From the NCBI GenBank assembly GCA_016987375.1, contig PJRA01000508.1, positions 19,143 to 55,721 of the forward strand: 36,579 nt of DNA, given 5' to 3'. Positions 11,308 through 21,435 of the stretch are shown piece by piece (position 1 is the stretch's first letter; every line of letters begins with the position of its first letter). The notes under the pieces are model-generated. The model saw only the letters and a list, made by a program, of their open reading frames with translations. It did not search any database and was not told the origin of the DNA. The position numbers and the translations under genes were made by a program. The DNA comes from Brachionus koreanus. Its lineage: Eukaryota > Rotifera > Eurotatoria > Ploima > Brachionidae.

Positions 11308-12025
11308 TAACTTATTGTGGATTTTTTTAGGTATTCATGATTATTTTATTCAAAAATAAAAAGTATAAATTTTACTCAGATATTTTTCCTATTAAAGCAA
11401 TAGTAAAGATATTTTTTTTAATGAGATTTAGAGCCCATGTTTTGCTTAATGATTTTTTTCAATTAATATGTTCACTACAAGAAATTTAAATTACTTTGAA
11501 AATTACTGGATGACTTTTAAATTAAACTGTTTTTGCTTTTACCTTGCATAATTTGGAGCTTTTTTGAGACAAAAAATTTTAAATCGTTTGTAAAATTTAA
11601 TTCAAAACTTTTATTCACTTAAACGATAACGCTTCTAATAACTGGTCAAAATATGTAAAAATTCTAAATATTGTAAAAAAATACAAATAATCTTAGATTA
11701 AAAAAAATTAAAATGTCAAAAAAATTTCATAATTATCAAACTATACAATTTAAAACAAATTTATATGCTTTCATTTCTTTTTTCTTCCTTTCTCGTTCCT
11801 CGGTTCTTCTTCTTACTCCCTAAATTTCATTTCTTTACCTAAAATTTTTTTGGGAAGAGGAAAAGAAGAGGAGAGAAACAATAAGCGTGCAAATTCGTTT
11901 TGAATTATGCTGTAACTGAGGAAATACTTTTTATATTTTTATTTATAATCATAAAGCAACTAAAAGAAATCTTTAAACTTTATATACAATAATATTAGCA
12001 TTAGACTCTAGACAAACACTTTAAG
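11307..12025. other. Intergenic region with pyrimidine/purine tracts
   Basis: AT-rich, non-coding. It contains an almost pure pyrimidine tract (about 11768-11820, rich in TTC/TCC) followed 30 bases later by a purine tract (about 11851-11880, GGGAAGAGGAAAAGAAGAGG). The two are roughly complementary and could pair. No gene was recognised. Confidence 0.5.
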
Positions 12026-12371
12026 ATGGATACCATCAAGACTGTAAGCATTATCTGGTTTGGTATTGCTATCTTTATTGAATCTTTTTAGAATGAATCG
12101 AATAATTAAAACATATTTTATTTTTTTGAATTTCGAATCAATTGAAAAAATACTTGTTTAAAGTATCATAAAAAAGAATTTTATTATCCTTTTTTTTTCT
12201 CTTGACTTACAGATTCAATTTCATTCAATATAGATGCAGCATCTATTTTGCCTGCCCACAATGGTCGAGTCATCAACAAAGCTCTGGTTAGACATAAACA
12301 ATGAAGCTATAATTGATTTTTTGAGGAGTATCGGTTCTTCATATCTACATAAAGCTTTTTTTTTCAAGTAA
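12026..12371 (+). CDS. Possible two-exon small protein, unidentified
   Basis: Tentative model. An ATG at 12026 opens six codons (MDTIKT) ending at a strong donor, GTAAGC, at 12044. An acceptor at 12232-12233 opens a 45-codon frame to a stop at 12369-12371, reading MQHLFCLPTMVESS then TKLWLDINNEAIIDFLRSIG. The junction keeps the frame and would give 51 residues. An alternative acceptor at 12211-12212 opens another frame (DSISFNIDAASILPAHNGR), which fits a different donor. Both look better than random AT-rich sequence, so this may be a real or decayed gene. No family was recognised. It lies just left of the MULE-like element and could be host sequence disrupted by it. Confidence 0.25.
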
Positions 12372-12518
12372 CTTTTGGCAATTAACAAAATAAAAAGTTT
12401 ATAATTTGACATGATTGGAAATGGACGTTATTTCTTCTGCTAGTAATTTTCTTTTTCTTGCTAGCAAATTTTTATGTTAGCCAAAATAATGATAGTAATT
12501 ATTTTCTTCTGCTAGCAA

Positions 12519-12562
12519 NNNNNNNNNNNNNNNNNNNNNNNNNNNNNNNNNNNNNNNNNNNN
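12519..12562. other. Assembly gap (44 N)
   Basis: Run of 44 undetermined bases inside the left end of the MULE-like element, next to repeated GCTAGCAA / ATAGCAA motifs. The repeated ends probably broke the assembly here. Confidence 0.99.
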
Positions 12563-12749
12563 ATAGCAATATTTTTTCTTTTAATAGCAAAAATAAAAGT
12601 TTAATAAAATAACCAAAAATATTTTAATTCATATTAATTTAGAATAGAATAATAAAGAAATTAAGCTAAGTACCGACAAAAAATATAAAAATTTCATATG
12701 GAAATATTAATTTTAATTTTTTCGCTGTCTTTTTGATTTTCTGACGAAA

Positions 12750-13203
12750 CTATTTTCTGTATTTTATTTTAGTTGTAGAACCACGAGGTCTGCCACGACG
12801 TTTTGGACCATTTGAAGATTTTTGTGCATCAGCTTGATAATTTTGATTAATATTTAAATCATTCGGTTCATTTAATTATAAGTATTCACTATTTATAACA
12901 TTGGATGAAATGTAATACTTTTGAAACGAATTTTCCAATAGAGTAGCTTGTTGTTGTTGCTGTTCTAGTTGTAACTGTTGCTTTCGAGATTCAGATGGTT
13001 GAATTTCTAATGCTTTTTTTGTTTTTCCAGGGTTACCCTTTTTCTTTTTTGACCTAATGGAACATCATGTGCATTTGGATTCCATTCGAGTTTTTTTCTT
13101 TGCAAGATAAAGCTAATATATGCTTACAAACATAATTTTTCCTATAAAACGGGCATGTACACGTACTTTGTCTCTAATCTGATGATATTTCAACCGTCCA
13201 AAT
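12750..13203 (-). pseudogene. Broken SWIM zinc-finger / transposase C-terminus
   Basis: Read on the minus strand from 13200, one frame gives WTVEISSD, a stop, then RQSTCTCPFYRKNYVCKHIL. This contains a SWIM-type zinc motif (CxC then CxH: C-T-C-x8-C-K-H). After LSCK the frame shifts to KLEWNPNAHDVPLGQKRK, then shifts again to GNPGKTKKALEIQPSE with a Gln-rich stretch (QQLQLEQQQQQ). A further shift leads to GPKRRGRPRGSTTK, an AT-hook-like RGRP motif, ending at a stop at 12750-12752. One in-frame stop and at least three frame breaks show it cannot encode a protein. SWIM fingers with basic RGRP tails are typical of MULE transposase-derived proteins; assignment to that superfamily is inference. Confidence 0.65.
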
Positions 13204-13246
13204 AGATGTAGTCAAATTATAGGAAGAATATAAAAAAAATATAGCT

Positions 13247-13293
13247 ATCAAGTGTAAAAATTTAACAATCAAGTGTAAAAATTTAGCAATCAT
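13247..13293. repeat. Short tandem repeat near the MULE right end
   Basis: Two direct copies of about 21 bases (ATCAAGTGTAAAAATTTA followed by ACA or GCA) side by side inside the right end of the element; probably part of its subterminal repeats. Confidence 0.7.
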
Positions 13294-13367
13294 TAATTAA
13301 TTTTTTTTACTAGCAGTTAAAAAAAAATTACTAGCAGAAGAAAAAAATTTACTAGCAGAAAGAAATA

Positions 13368-14751
13368 GAAATATTTTATAATTTATTTATTTATTATATT
13401 TTATTATTTATAATGACAAACAAATATGGTTTAGAAAGATAATAAGCTCAAAGCAAATTGGGAAATTTGATTGAATTTTATAAAAAAAATTTTCAATAAT
13501 GATCTAAAGAAATGATAAATAGATATAATTGTTTTTGAGAATTTATAAACTATATGAAGTAAAACGAGATAATGTTTAAAAGATATAACAATTAATACAA
13601 TCAATAGAAAAAATACCAATAATCAAACTAATTTCAATTTTTTTATTTAATTCTTCTTTTTAAATTAAAACATCATAAAATATTTTTCTCCTATAAGAAG
13701 ATATAAAAATCTTTGTCTGGATTGTTCAACGAACGAAATATTCTTTAGGCTTAATGAAATCGTTCAGCGACGAAATGAAAGCTAAAAAAACTGAGTTATT
13801 ATTATTTTTGCTATTAAGATTCACAGATAAGACAAGATGAAGAGATCATATTTTAAAAAATTATTTCAAAAGCAAAATACTAAAATATCAGCTTGGCTTG
13901 TTAAAATTCCAAATCTTGAAATCACTAACTTTTTATAAAATAACACTTTTTATAAGACATTTCTGCTCTCTTTTAAAAATGGAATCAAATTATTTCCTTT
14001 TTTCAAAATATTTTGTTGATGGCCCTGTTCAAAAATAATTTAAAAATTTAAAAAAATTTCAAATATGATAATTTAAATGATAAAAGAATTGAGTATTAGA
14101 AAAAATATTGTATTTTTATGCAATCAAAACGGTTAATACCAAGTTTTAGTGGCCGCCAGCCGCCAACACTAGTTTTGATTAAATTTAAGTCTGAATTGTT
14201 TATTCTTTGTTTTGATTTTTATTCTAAGAATAAAGAATGAATTATTTGGTTTTAATCAAGCTTTTTTTAAAATTATTATTTTATGACAAGATGGTTTTTT
14301 AATGAGGATAATTAAAAATCGTTTCTTAAATTTTCTACAAACATTTTTTTCTTTATTTCTTCTTTTTTATTGCTTACTGGAAATTTTACTAATGAAATTT
14401 ACGATGAAGTTTAATTCTAATTCTTTATATTATTGAATTTTAAGCTAAATGTTTGATCATTAAAATAGTTTTATATGCAAATAAAGTAAATGGTCAATTA
14501 AAATAATATTCGCTTAAATTAAAAATTATAATAATTAAGTGATTTGAATGTTATTTATACCGTGAAATAGAAAATAATAATTTCTTAAAATATGTTCGAA
14601 TTATTGATTTTAAATTTATTATTTTAATATATATGCATGTATATAGTACAAATCTAACATAAAAATTCAGTTTTACGCTACTCATATTTATTTCTAAATC
14701 ATATTTCAAGAAATTTCTGATTAAGAATGAATTTTGGATTAATCTTCAAAC
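13368..14751. other. AT-rich intergenic region
   Basis: Mostly featureless AT-rich DNA between the transposon remnant and the APP-like gene. One GC-rich spot at about 14150-14170 (GTGGCCGCCAGCCGCCAAC) stands out in composition; its function is unknown. Short open frames here look like chance. Confidence 0.5.
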
Positions 14752-15732
14752 ATGAATTTTGAATTTATTTGCTTCTATTTTTTTCAAATTAGTTTTGCTC
14801 TTGGTCAAAACTATGTGGCTTTTTTGGGAGGCAAAAATCCAAATTCTGATCACGATGCCCATGTTATTCAGCTTGAATGCTCTAATGAGACCAAATCCCT
14901 TTATTTTGACATTCAGTTAAATAAATGGCAATTTTCTACAGCAGATTCATGTCTTCGTTCATTAAATGATATACTGTTTTATTGTCAAAGAGCCTATCCA
15001 AAGTTAAATATAGTAAATATTCAATTAATATCAGAAGAAATAGACTTCAAAATTTGTGATACAAAAAAATGTTCTAACGAGTTCAAGCGCGGATCTTTAT
15101 ACAAATGTCTTTATGGAGTTTTTAAATCGAAAGAGCAGTTACAGGTACCTTTTGACTGTAAATTCCAGCATTTGATAAGCAAAAAAGACTGTCAGAATAC
15201 AAAGAGTTGGAAAAAACTCGCTAAACAAAAATGCCTATCTATTGACCAAATTTATTTTGTCAAAAATTATTCAATGATTCAATGGTGTGATGCATTTAAA
15301 GATGGAATTGAAACATTTAGTGGAATAGAGTTTGTTTGCTGTCCAAACCATTCTGATATTCAAAAAATCCAAATTGAAGACGAAAATATTGATTATCAGC
15401 AGTATCCAGTTAATTACTATTTTGAAGATAAAGAAGAAATTGACACAAAAAAATATGTAAATAATTTTAAAATTCAAGAAATGGAGGCAAATAATGGCAA
15501 GTCTAAATTTATGGGTTATGCAACAACATTTTTTCTACTAGGATTTTTCATGACTGTTTTTATATTTGTTTTTTCTCGAATAATTAAGAAAAGTCATAGC
15601 AAAGATATTTTAAGAGAAAGGTTGAACCAGCACACAGACAAAAATCAAGATTCTCAATTAGATCAAATGCAGATAAATGGATACGAAAACCCAACATATA
15701 AATTTTTTGATGATCAAAATTTAAATATCTAA
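14752..15732 (+). CDS. APP-like: Intronless APP-like protein: E1 domain, TM, YENPTY tail; E2 absent
   Basis: A single uninterrupted frame of 326 residues encodes a type I membrane protein of the amyloid-precursor family. Residues 1-18 form a signal peptide. Twelve cysteines (43, 67, 78, 102, 107, 119, 136, 147, 161, 179, 196, 197) match the spacing of the APP E1 domain: growth-factor-like part (YCQRAYPKLNI) and copper-binding-like part (DCKFQHL, GIEFVCCP). A short acidic, Tyr-rich linker (about 200-250) leads to the membrane span (about 254-277). The cytosolic tail has the NGYENPTYKFF sorting/adaptor motif (YENPTY at 311-316), nearly identical to vertebrate APP. The large E2 domain is missing, making the protein less than half the usual length. 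In the copper subdomain the three positions aligned with human His147/149/151 are Thr/Ser/Lys; the Tyr aligned with Tyr168 is kept. The lack of introns is unusual here and suggests a retrocopy or intron loss. Confidence 0.92.
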   Translation: MNFEFICFYFFQISFALGQNYVAFLGGKNPNSDHDAHVIQLECSNETKSLYFDIQLNKWQFSTADSCLRSLNDILFYCQRAYPKLNIVNIQLISEEIDFKICDTKKCSNEFKRGSLYKCLYGVFKSKEQLQVPFDCKFQHLISKKDCQNTKSWKKLAKQKCLSIDQIYFVKNYSMIQWCDAFKDGIETFSGIEFVCCPNHSDIQKIQIEDENIDYQQYPVNYYFEDKEEIDTKKYVNNFKIQEMEANNGKSKFMGYATTFFLLGFFMTVFIFVFSRIIKKSHSKDILRERLNQHTDKNQDSQLDQMQINGYENPTYKFFDDQNLNI

Positions 15733-18219
15733 AAAGAAATAAATATTTTCTTAATAATTTTTTCATGGTTTAAATCAGAAAAATATTTTAGTACTAAAAA
15801 TAAAATCTTAAAAAAAAATTTTTTTTTAACAAAAATATTCACTATAGTTCACAATCAAAATCGGTAGGGTTATTCTAAAGACCCTTTGTCCAGCCAATTA
15901 ATTCTTAAAAAAAATTTTAAGTCTTTTAATTTATTTTCGATAAAAATCACTAAACAATTTCAATTTGCTTAATGCACTTTATTAATATTCATTTAATGTC
16001 CATGAAAAAAATGGAGTGCATCTAAATAATCTGATAAATCTGGTTAATATCGAAATTACTAGTTGATCAACTCATCAGTAATATTATTTAAAAATGTAAA
16101 TATCAAAAGATGAGAAATAAGTAAACATTTTTTTAGATAGAATTTTGTTGAAAATAAAATGTTTTCAGGTAGAAAATAAATAGCTTAAATGTAATAGCTA
16201 GCTACTTTTGAACTCTTAAAGCGTACGCGTGATTATTAAAGTATTGTATTGTTAATGCAAGAGCCTAAATAATAATAATAATAATAAAAATTGATCCTAT
16301 TTTATCCTAATGGATAATGGGTAGACGCTCATCTCCTTTTCCATTACCTTTTTGAGCAACAGCTCCGATCTGACACAGGGGTTAATGCATCGAGTTGATC
16401 ATCTAAACCGCAATTATTACCCAGTCGAAACTGGTCCCTCATTTTTTAATATAAGGGGTTTAAACATGCACCCCATATTGCAGAGATATTTTGGAGATTT
16501 TTCCACCTTCAGCAGGTTTGAATCCTCGATTCTCTTCATGCATGACTAACAAACAAACCGCTCAATGAAAAAGCCTGCTAGTCAATAATTAAACTGTTTT
16601 TTGAAACATCTAGAGAGGAATGTTAAGTTTGGCATCCTTCAATAATAAAATAATAAAAATCCTATTTAAGCAATGTAACATAAAAATTTCTTCAATCAAA
16701 GATATTAATCAATTAAGTAAAAATTAAAATAATTTTTTGATTTAATTATTAGAATACGTTCTAAAAAAACAAGTAATCTTAGATGGACCGCTTATAATCT
16801 CTTCTTGTAATTTTAATTTCATTCTTGGTTCAAGAGTTTATTCTCATCAATATTAAAAAGCGAATTTTCCAATCTAAAAAGTCTCATTAGAATTAAATGC
16901 TAGAAAAAAATTTGATAATAAATAAAAATTATTCAAATCGATTTCAGTCGAAAGTTCTTAATTTTTTTGTTATCCTTAGAATATCTCTATTTTCAAAATT
17001 TATCAAATTAATTTGTCAAAGAAAAATTTTTTGTTGTTTCAAGTTTTAAAATGCTAAATATTCAATTAATTTAGCATTCTAAAAGGATAACCTAAAGTTT
17101 AAATTTGAAATTTTTTTGTCTTTTAATAGTTTCTGGGAAAAAAAAATTATCAAACAAAACTTAGAAATTTACAGTTAGTCTAGAGAAATAAAAAAGATAT
17201 GCCTATTAATATTTAAGCTTTTTTTAAAACTTTAGGAAATCTCTATCAAAATTTGTCATATTAACGAATATTTAAAGAAACAACAAAAAATCTCTAAAAT
17301 TCTTTTGAGTGAGTACCTTTTCTTTTTGCTTTTTATTCCATCAAAATAAACATATTTTGAATTTTAGAGAGAATTTATTAATTAATTAATTTCAATAATT
17401 TTTGATTTTAGGTTTCTGATTTAAAACAAAATTTTCAACAATTATCATATTCACTTGACTTAAAGGAAAGAATAGATTTAACATCATGCGCCAAAAAAAG
17501 ACTTATCAGATTTAATATTTTCTTTGCTTTGATTGCAATGAACAAAGCATTATTTTGAAGAGAGAAAGACTTCATTAAATTTAGCATTCAAAATGATTTT
17601 TTAAAAGAATACTGTTTCAAATTAAGAAATTATAAAATTTGACAAATATTAAAATTCTAAAAAATAAAAATCTTAGCTCTTTATAAATGACACAAAAACC
17701 ATTTTATGCAAAAAAAGCTATTTTTATTTAGGATGAAATTTTCAATTTCCGTTTCAAAAATCTTTCTTTCATTCGTTCAAAAGCAAAATCAAAGCCATTT
17801 TGTTCATTTCGAATAGCGAACTTTCTCATTAATGTACTTTACTTGAATACTAAACATATAATAATCAACTGAACAACAAGTTTTGAAGTTTTTACATTTC
17901 CATAATTTCCATATTTTAGAAATTACTTGAATAGAATAGAAAAAACTTTATAATCTGAATAGGACTGACGAGTTAAGCAAATAAATCCATGCAGTTGATC
18001 AAGTGTATAAAAAAAAAACTGCGAGAAATTTTCTTTTTTCTCTCACATGCCTTTTTTTAATAGAAAAATTTCAAACTTTACTTTCAAATTTCACTTGAAT
18101 CGTTAAAAATTTTGAAATCTTCCAAAATAACTACGAAAAAAAATATTCGTATTTAGTATTTCGACAGATAATTTTATACTGAATTTGTTTTTGATAACTT
18201 AATTTAATACGCAATAGAC
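15733..18219. other. Long intergenic region
   Basis: About 2.5 kb, mostly AT-rich. AATAAA occurs soon after the APP-like stop (15738-15743). A block at about 16300-16560 has distinctly higher GC and sequence complexity and is listed separately. Elsewhere I see nothing beyond homopolymers and short AT repeats, including a (TAA)n run at 16268-16288. Confidence 0.5.
16300..16560. repeat. GC-richer block, possible SINE or decayed repeat
   Basis: A 260-base block of mixed composition in AT-rich DNA. It contains GGTTTGAATCC at 16515-16525, one base from the pol III B-box consensus GGTTCGAATCC, and a small perfect hairpin, CCAGT-CGAA-ACTGG. A 65-codon open frame crosses it but matches nothing I know. 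No convincing A box or tRNA fold was found, so a tRNA-derived SINE is only one possibility; a decayed transposon piece is another. Confidence 0.25.
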
Positions 18220-20294
18220 ATGGACGGATCAGCCGGTGATTCTAAATCGAGTATCAGCACTCTATCATTTGGCCCCACATGGTCCGTAAAAATATTCTCT
18301 TAAAAAGATTAGTTAAAAATTTTTCTAATTTAATTTAAAGGTTAAAGCAATTTTCTAACCCTGATGGCCAAAGAAACCTGGAGCCAGATGGTTTGACTTT
18401 TCAAATGGCCAAACATAGGTACACGCGAGAGGAAATGCTGGCTATATTCAGCTCCATTGAGCAAAAATTAGTCTCCAAATCAATGCCAAAAGAGCTAATT
18501 GATTTTGAAGGTTTTTGTCAAAAAGAACTACAAAAACCAATTTTATTATTTGCTCCTACAACTGAAGAACAAGTAAATAAAATAATTTGATTTAATTTTT
18601 GAGGGATTTTTCACTTGAATTTTTAAAAGAAACTGATGTCCAGCTGCGTTAATAGTCAAGCTGCGCTAAATGCATTTAGCAAAGCTAAAGGAACCTCTGG
18701 TTCTAATCGTAGCTTAGACAACAAGAAAAGCTCTAAAGATGTTAAAGCCAGCAATAGTCGAGGATCAGCTCGTGGTCGAGATAAAGATCAAAAATCAAAG
18801 AAAAACTCAAAAGAGTGGAGAAATAACAAAGACTGGTCTGGAAGCAAAAAATCTCAAGATGATAGCTTTAAAAATCGTGCAAATGATAGCAAAGAATCTC
18901 AACCTGAATGGTTCAATGAAGAAGAAACTGAAATAAAAGAGCTAAACGAATCTAAAACAATGACTTTTGACGAAAATGGAAAATTTATTATTCAAGACGA
19001 ATGTGACAAAGACTTGAATGAAAAAATTGATGCCAATAATGAAAGCCTTAGTCTTAGTCTTAGTTCGAAAAGTATTTGTGATCAAGACGAAAAAGAACTG
19101 GGTGACATTGCTTCAAGAATGACTGATATTTTGATAAACGAAGCTGATGAAAAACTTGAAATAAACGAGCTTAATCAACAATTTCAGCAAGCTCAAGTTC
19201 AGCTAATGGCCAACAGACTCCAATCAGGTAGTGTTGAAGATTTTTCGGTCGGTGATAAATGGTTCTATCGTGATTCACATAGCAAAGTTCAAGGCCCTTT
19301 CAGTTCTGAACAAATGGCCAATTGGCTCGCATCGGGCTATTTTAGTATGAATTTAATGGTTAAACGAGGATGTGATGACAAATTTGTACCTCTAGGATTA
19401 ATTGTGCAAAATCTAAATCAAATGAGAGTGCAGCAACCAAGCAGCTCTTTTAAGACGCCACCAAGTCAAACTAATACCCAAAACTTACCAAAGTTTTTTA
19501 CTAAACAAAATGTAGAATCAGTCGATTCAAATTTAAGCAACATCGTACAACAGTTACAGCAAATTCAGATTCAACAGAAGACTGCTGTGGCTTCATTGAA
19601 CACTCTTGGCGTCAATACTGTAGCTTCTATTTTGCAAGAACTAAGAAACAAACAAGAAAGTTTGATTAGCAAAATAAATATAACAAAGCAAAATAGTCCG
19701 ATCATAAACAACATTTTGCAGCAAAGCTTAAATTTGAATGCCGGATGGAATGGACAAGGACTGACTCCAATGTCGAATCCCCAGCTTGGCGCTTCTAGCA
19801 ATCCTTTGAAAGACAAAATTTTGGCTCTGATGGAAATGAAGCGTAAAGAGGAAGAGAAGAGACGCATGATTGAAGAGGAGATAAGATTAAAGCAAGAGGA
19901 AGAGAAAAAACGACTAATAGAAGAAGCTAGGATTAAACAATTGATTATTATGTCCAAATTGGCCAGACAACAAAATCTAAACATTAATCAGAATCTTCCA
20001 AATTATCTTGAACAACAAGCATTGGAAAAAAAGATGCTCATGGAACAGATTAAATTAAAGGAAATGCTTAATGCTCAACCAGCTAGTGGGAACAATGTTA
20101 TGGGACATTTATCTGCTCAACAGTTTTCCTCTTTTAGTAATGATCAATCATTTATTGATTTGTTAAGAAAAGAAAATGAGTTTAAAATTGATCAGGGAAA
20201 ACAAATTTCAGCAAAATTCTCAGATGATATTGTCAAATTGTCGGCCAAAAGTGGATATTTTGCGTCAAAAAATGACCAAATCATCGAGAGCTAA
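18220..20294 (+). CDS. GIGYF-like: GIGYF paralogue, C-terminally truncated, 3 exons
   Basis: GYF-domain translational repressor family; GIGYF proteins link 4EHP, DDX6 and proline-rich partners. Exons 18220-18281, 18341-18572 and 18630-20294 give 652 residues. Visible in order: FGPTWLKQ near the N-terminus; a 4EHP-binding-like motif HRYTREEMLAIF (residues 46-57, first Tyr of YxYx4L replaced by His); VNSQAALNAF; a remnant basic/Arg-Gly stretch (SRGSARGRDKDQ); PEWFNEEE with TMTFDENGKF, matching the DDX6-binding-type region; GYF domain from Trp309 (GPFSSEQMANWLASGYFSM); Gln-rich linker; a Lys/Glu coiled coil (about 490-545) and LEQQALEKKM. It stops soon after, lacking the conserved C-terminal part seen in the minus-strand paralogue at 29413-34598. 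The first two introns match that gene in position and phase; its intron inside the coiled coil is absent here. Confidence 0.93.
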
Positions 20295-21144
20295 GTTAAA
20301 TTTAATTTTCCGTTTAAAAGTTGCTTTTTTACATTGTTTTAATTTTTGTATATTCCAAATAAATTTTGTTAAAAAATTAAGTTTTTTTCAATTATTCTTA
20401 AAACTGTTTAATTTGAAATATTTTCAATTAATTAAAAATAACTAAAAATATCAAAATAAAGCTTATTATTCTTTTGACCTGAATAATTTGCAAAATACAA
20501 AAAATCGATTTTCTTAAAATGATATAATCATTCATTTTTGTCTGACTAGAAAAAAAATTTGAGCAATAAAATTGGGCATGAAAAATACAGTGGCATTCTT
20601 TTCTAAATTTATCAATGGATGCTCTAATTTAAATAGAATTCCAAAGCTTTTTAAAAACATTTTTACAAATTTTTGATAAAATAAAAAAATATTGAGAAAA
20701 TTTTTTTTTTCAGATTTAGAATCCTAAATTTTTTAGAATAAATATTGTATTTTAACTCGATTTTCAAAAGCAATTCGTTAATTTTACAAAGTAAAAGGTA
20801 AAAGGTATTTAGTAAAAATTTTAAAAAAAGAAGCCATAAAACAAATTTATAGAAAAATTATAGGAAAATTTTTTCCCTAAAATCTTATTGAATTTTGTGA
20901 AACATAGTTTTATTGAGCAGACAAAACGTTTAAAATTCTATTGCTTTTTTTTAAAGATCAAAGGCAGGCTATCTTCATGGAACATGGTACCACATTCACA
21001 GATTATTAATTAATTCATTATAAAGAACATTCTGGTAAAACTCTACTAACTTAGAATAATTTAAATTTGAACAATATTGACTGCAGTGCATTTTGCCAGG
21101 ATTTTACAAATCGTTAGCTGACTTTAACTATTGGTGCAACTTTA

Positions 21145-21173
21145 AATGTCGCACTATGTAACATTTACAGAGA
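21145..21173 (+). repeat. Diverged fragment of the 31.5-31.9 kb repeat family
   Basis: AAATGTCGCACTATGTAACA plus the following TTTACAGAG resembles the right arm of the palindromic element around 31759-31787 (GAATGTTGCACTATGTTCCA then TTTACAGAA), differing at several positions. It suggests an older, degraded copy of the same repeat. Only this end is recognisable. Confidence 0.35.
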
Positions 21174-21372
21174 TAATAAAAACTTTTAGCAAAAGTATTA
21201 ATTTCAGTTATTTTTTTTCTATTTTGAACCAAGCTTCAAAAAACCGTCGATTTAAAAGAAAATTTTTTGTGACTCAAAAGGTTCAATCAATAAAATATGT
21301 CTTATCCAAAATCAGAATTGTTAAATACTCCGCTATTTATTTAAAATAGTTCTTCATAATGTATAAATTTAC

Positions 21373-21435
21373 CCCAACAAATGAAAAGTTGTCTTCGTCT
21401 CCGGCACCAATTGTGACAAACCGATTAAGTTATTC
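21373..21435 (-). pseudogene. Exon-like fragment, weakly VDAC/porin-like
   Basis: On the minus strand a TTTCAG acceptor and a GTAAAT donor bracket 63 bases that read NNLIGLSQLVPETKTTFHL in one frame. This loosely resembles the late beta-barrel part of mitochondrial VDAC (NNSSLIGLGYTQTLKPG region). Just upstream on the same strand, about 21500-21550, NCFVKIN is weakly reminiscent of the preceding VDAC segment but has no good donor. No other VDAC exon is visible nearby. If real it is a decayed fragment; the similarity is short and may be coincidental. Confidence 0.2.

Larger units (their letters stand above)
12429..13367 (-). mobile_element. Decayed MULE-like DNA transposon with inverted ends
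   Basis: The two ends are inverted copies of an iterated motif. The left end starts TATTTCTTCTGCTAGTAA (12429); the reverse complement of the right end starts TATTTCTTTCTGCTAGTAA (13367 inward). CTGCTAG(T/C)AA recurs several times inside each end, as in subterminal repeats. Between them on the minus strand lies a broken SWIM zinc-finger coding region, a domain common in Mutator-like transposases. No catalytic DDE core is visible, and only about 160 bases separate the SWIM region from the right end, so this is an internally deleted, inactive copy. A clear target-site duplication was not found. The left part holds an assembly gap (12519-12562). Confidence 0.6.

Noticed and set aside
12221..12412. 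Minus-strand 63-codon frame left of the transposon
   Set aside because: Composition is no better than chance, and the overlapping plus-strand frames look more coding-like.
13431..13619. Minus-strand 62-codon hydrophobic frame
   Set aside because: Phe/Ile/Leu-rich product of AT-rich DNA; no signal, motif or neighbouring exons.
14150..14190. GC-rich spot as a hairpin or regulatory site
   Set aside because: Only a five-base stem can be paired; too little to call a structure.
15271..15766. Two minus-strand frames over the APP-like gene
   Set aside because: Antisense of the intact APP-like frame, which carries all the conserved residues.
16455..16530. tRNA gene around the B-box-like motif
   Set aside because: No cloverleaf could be folded and no A box was found at the right distance.
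19571..19984. Minus-strand 137-codon Ser/Phe-rich frame
   Set aside because: Antisense of the GIGYF Gln-rich and coiled-coil region; Lys/Glu codons read backwards give Phe/Leu/Ser.
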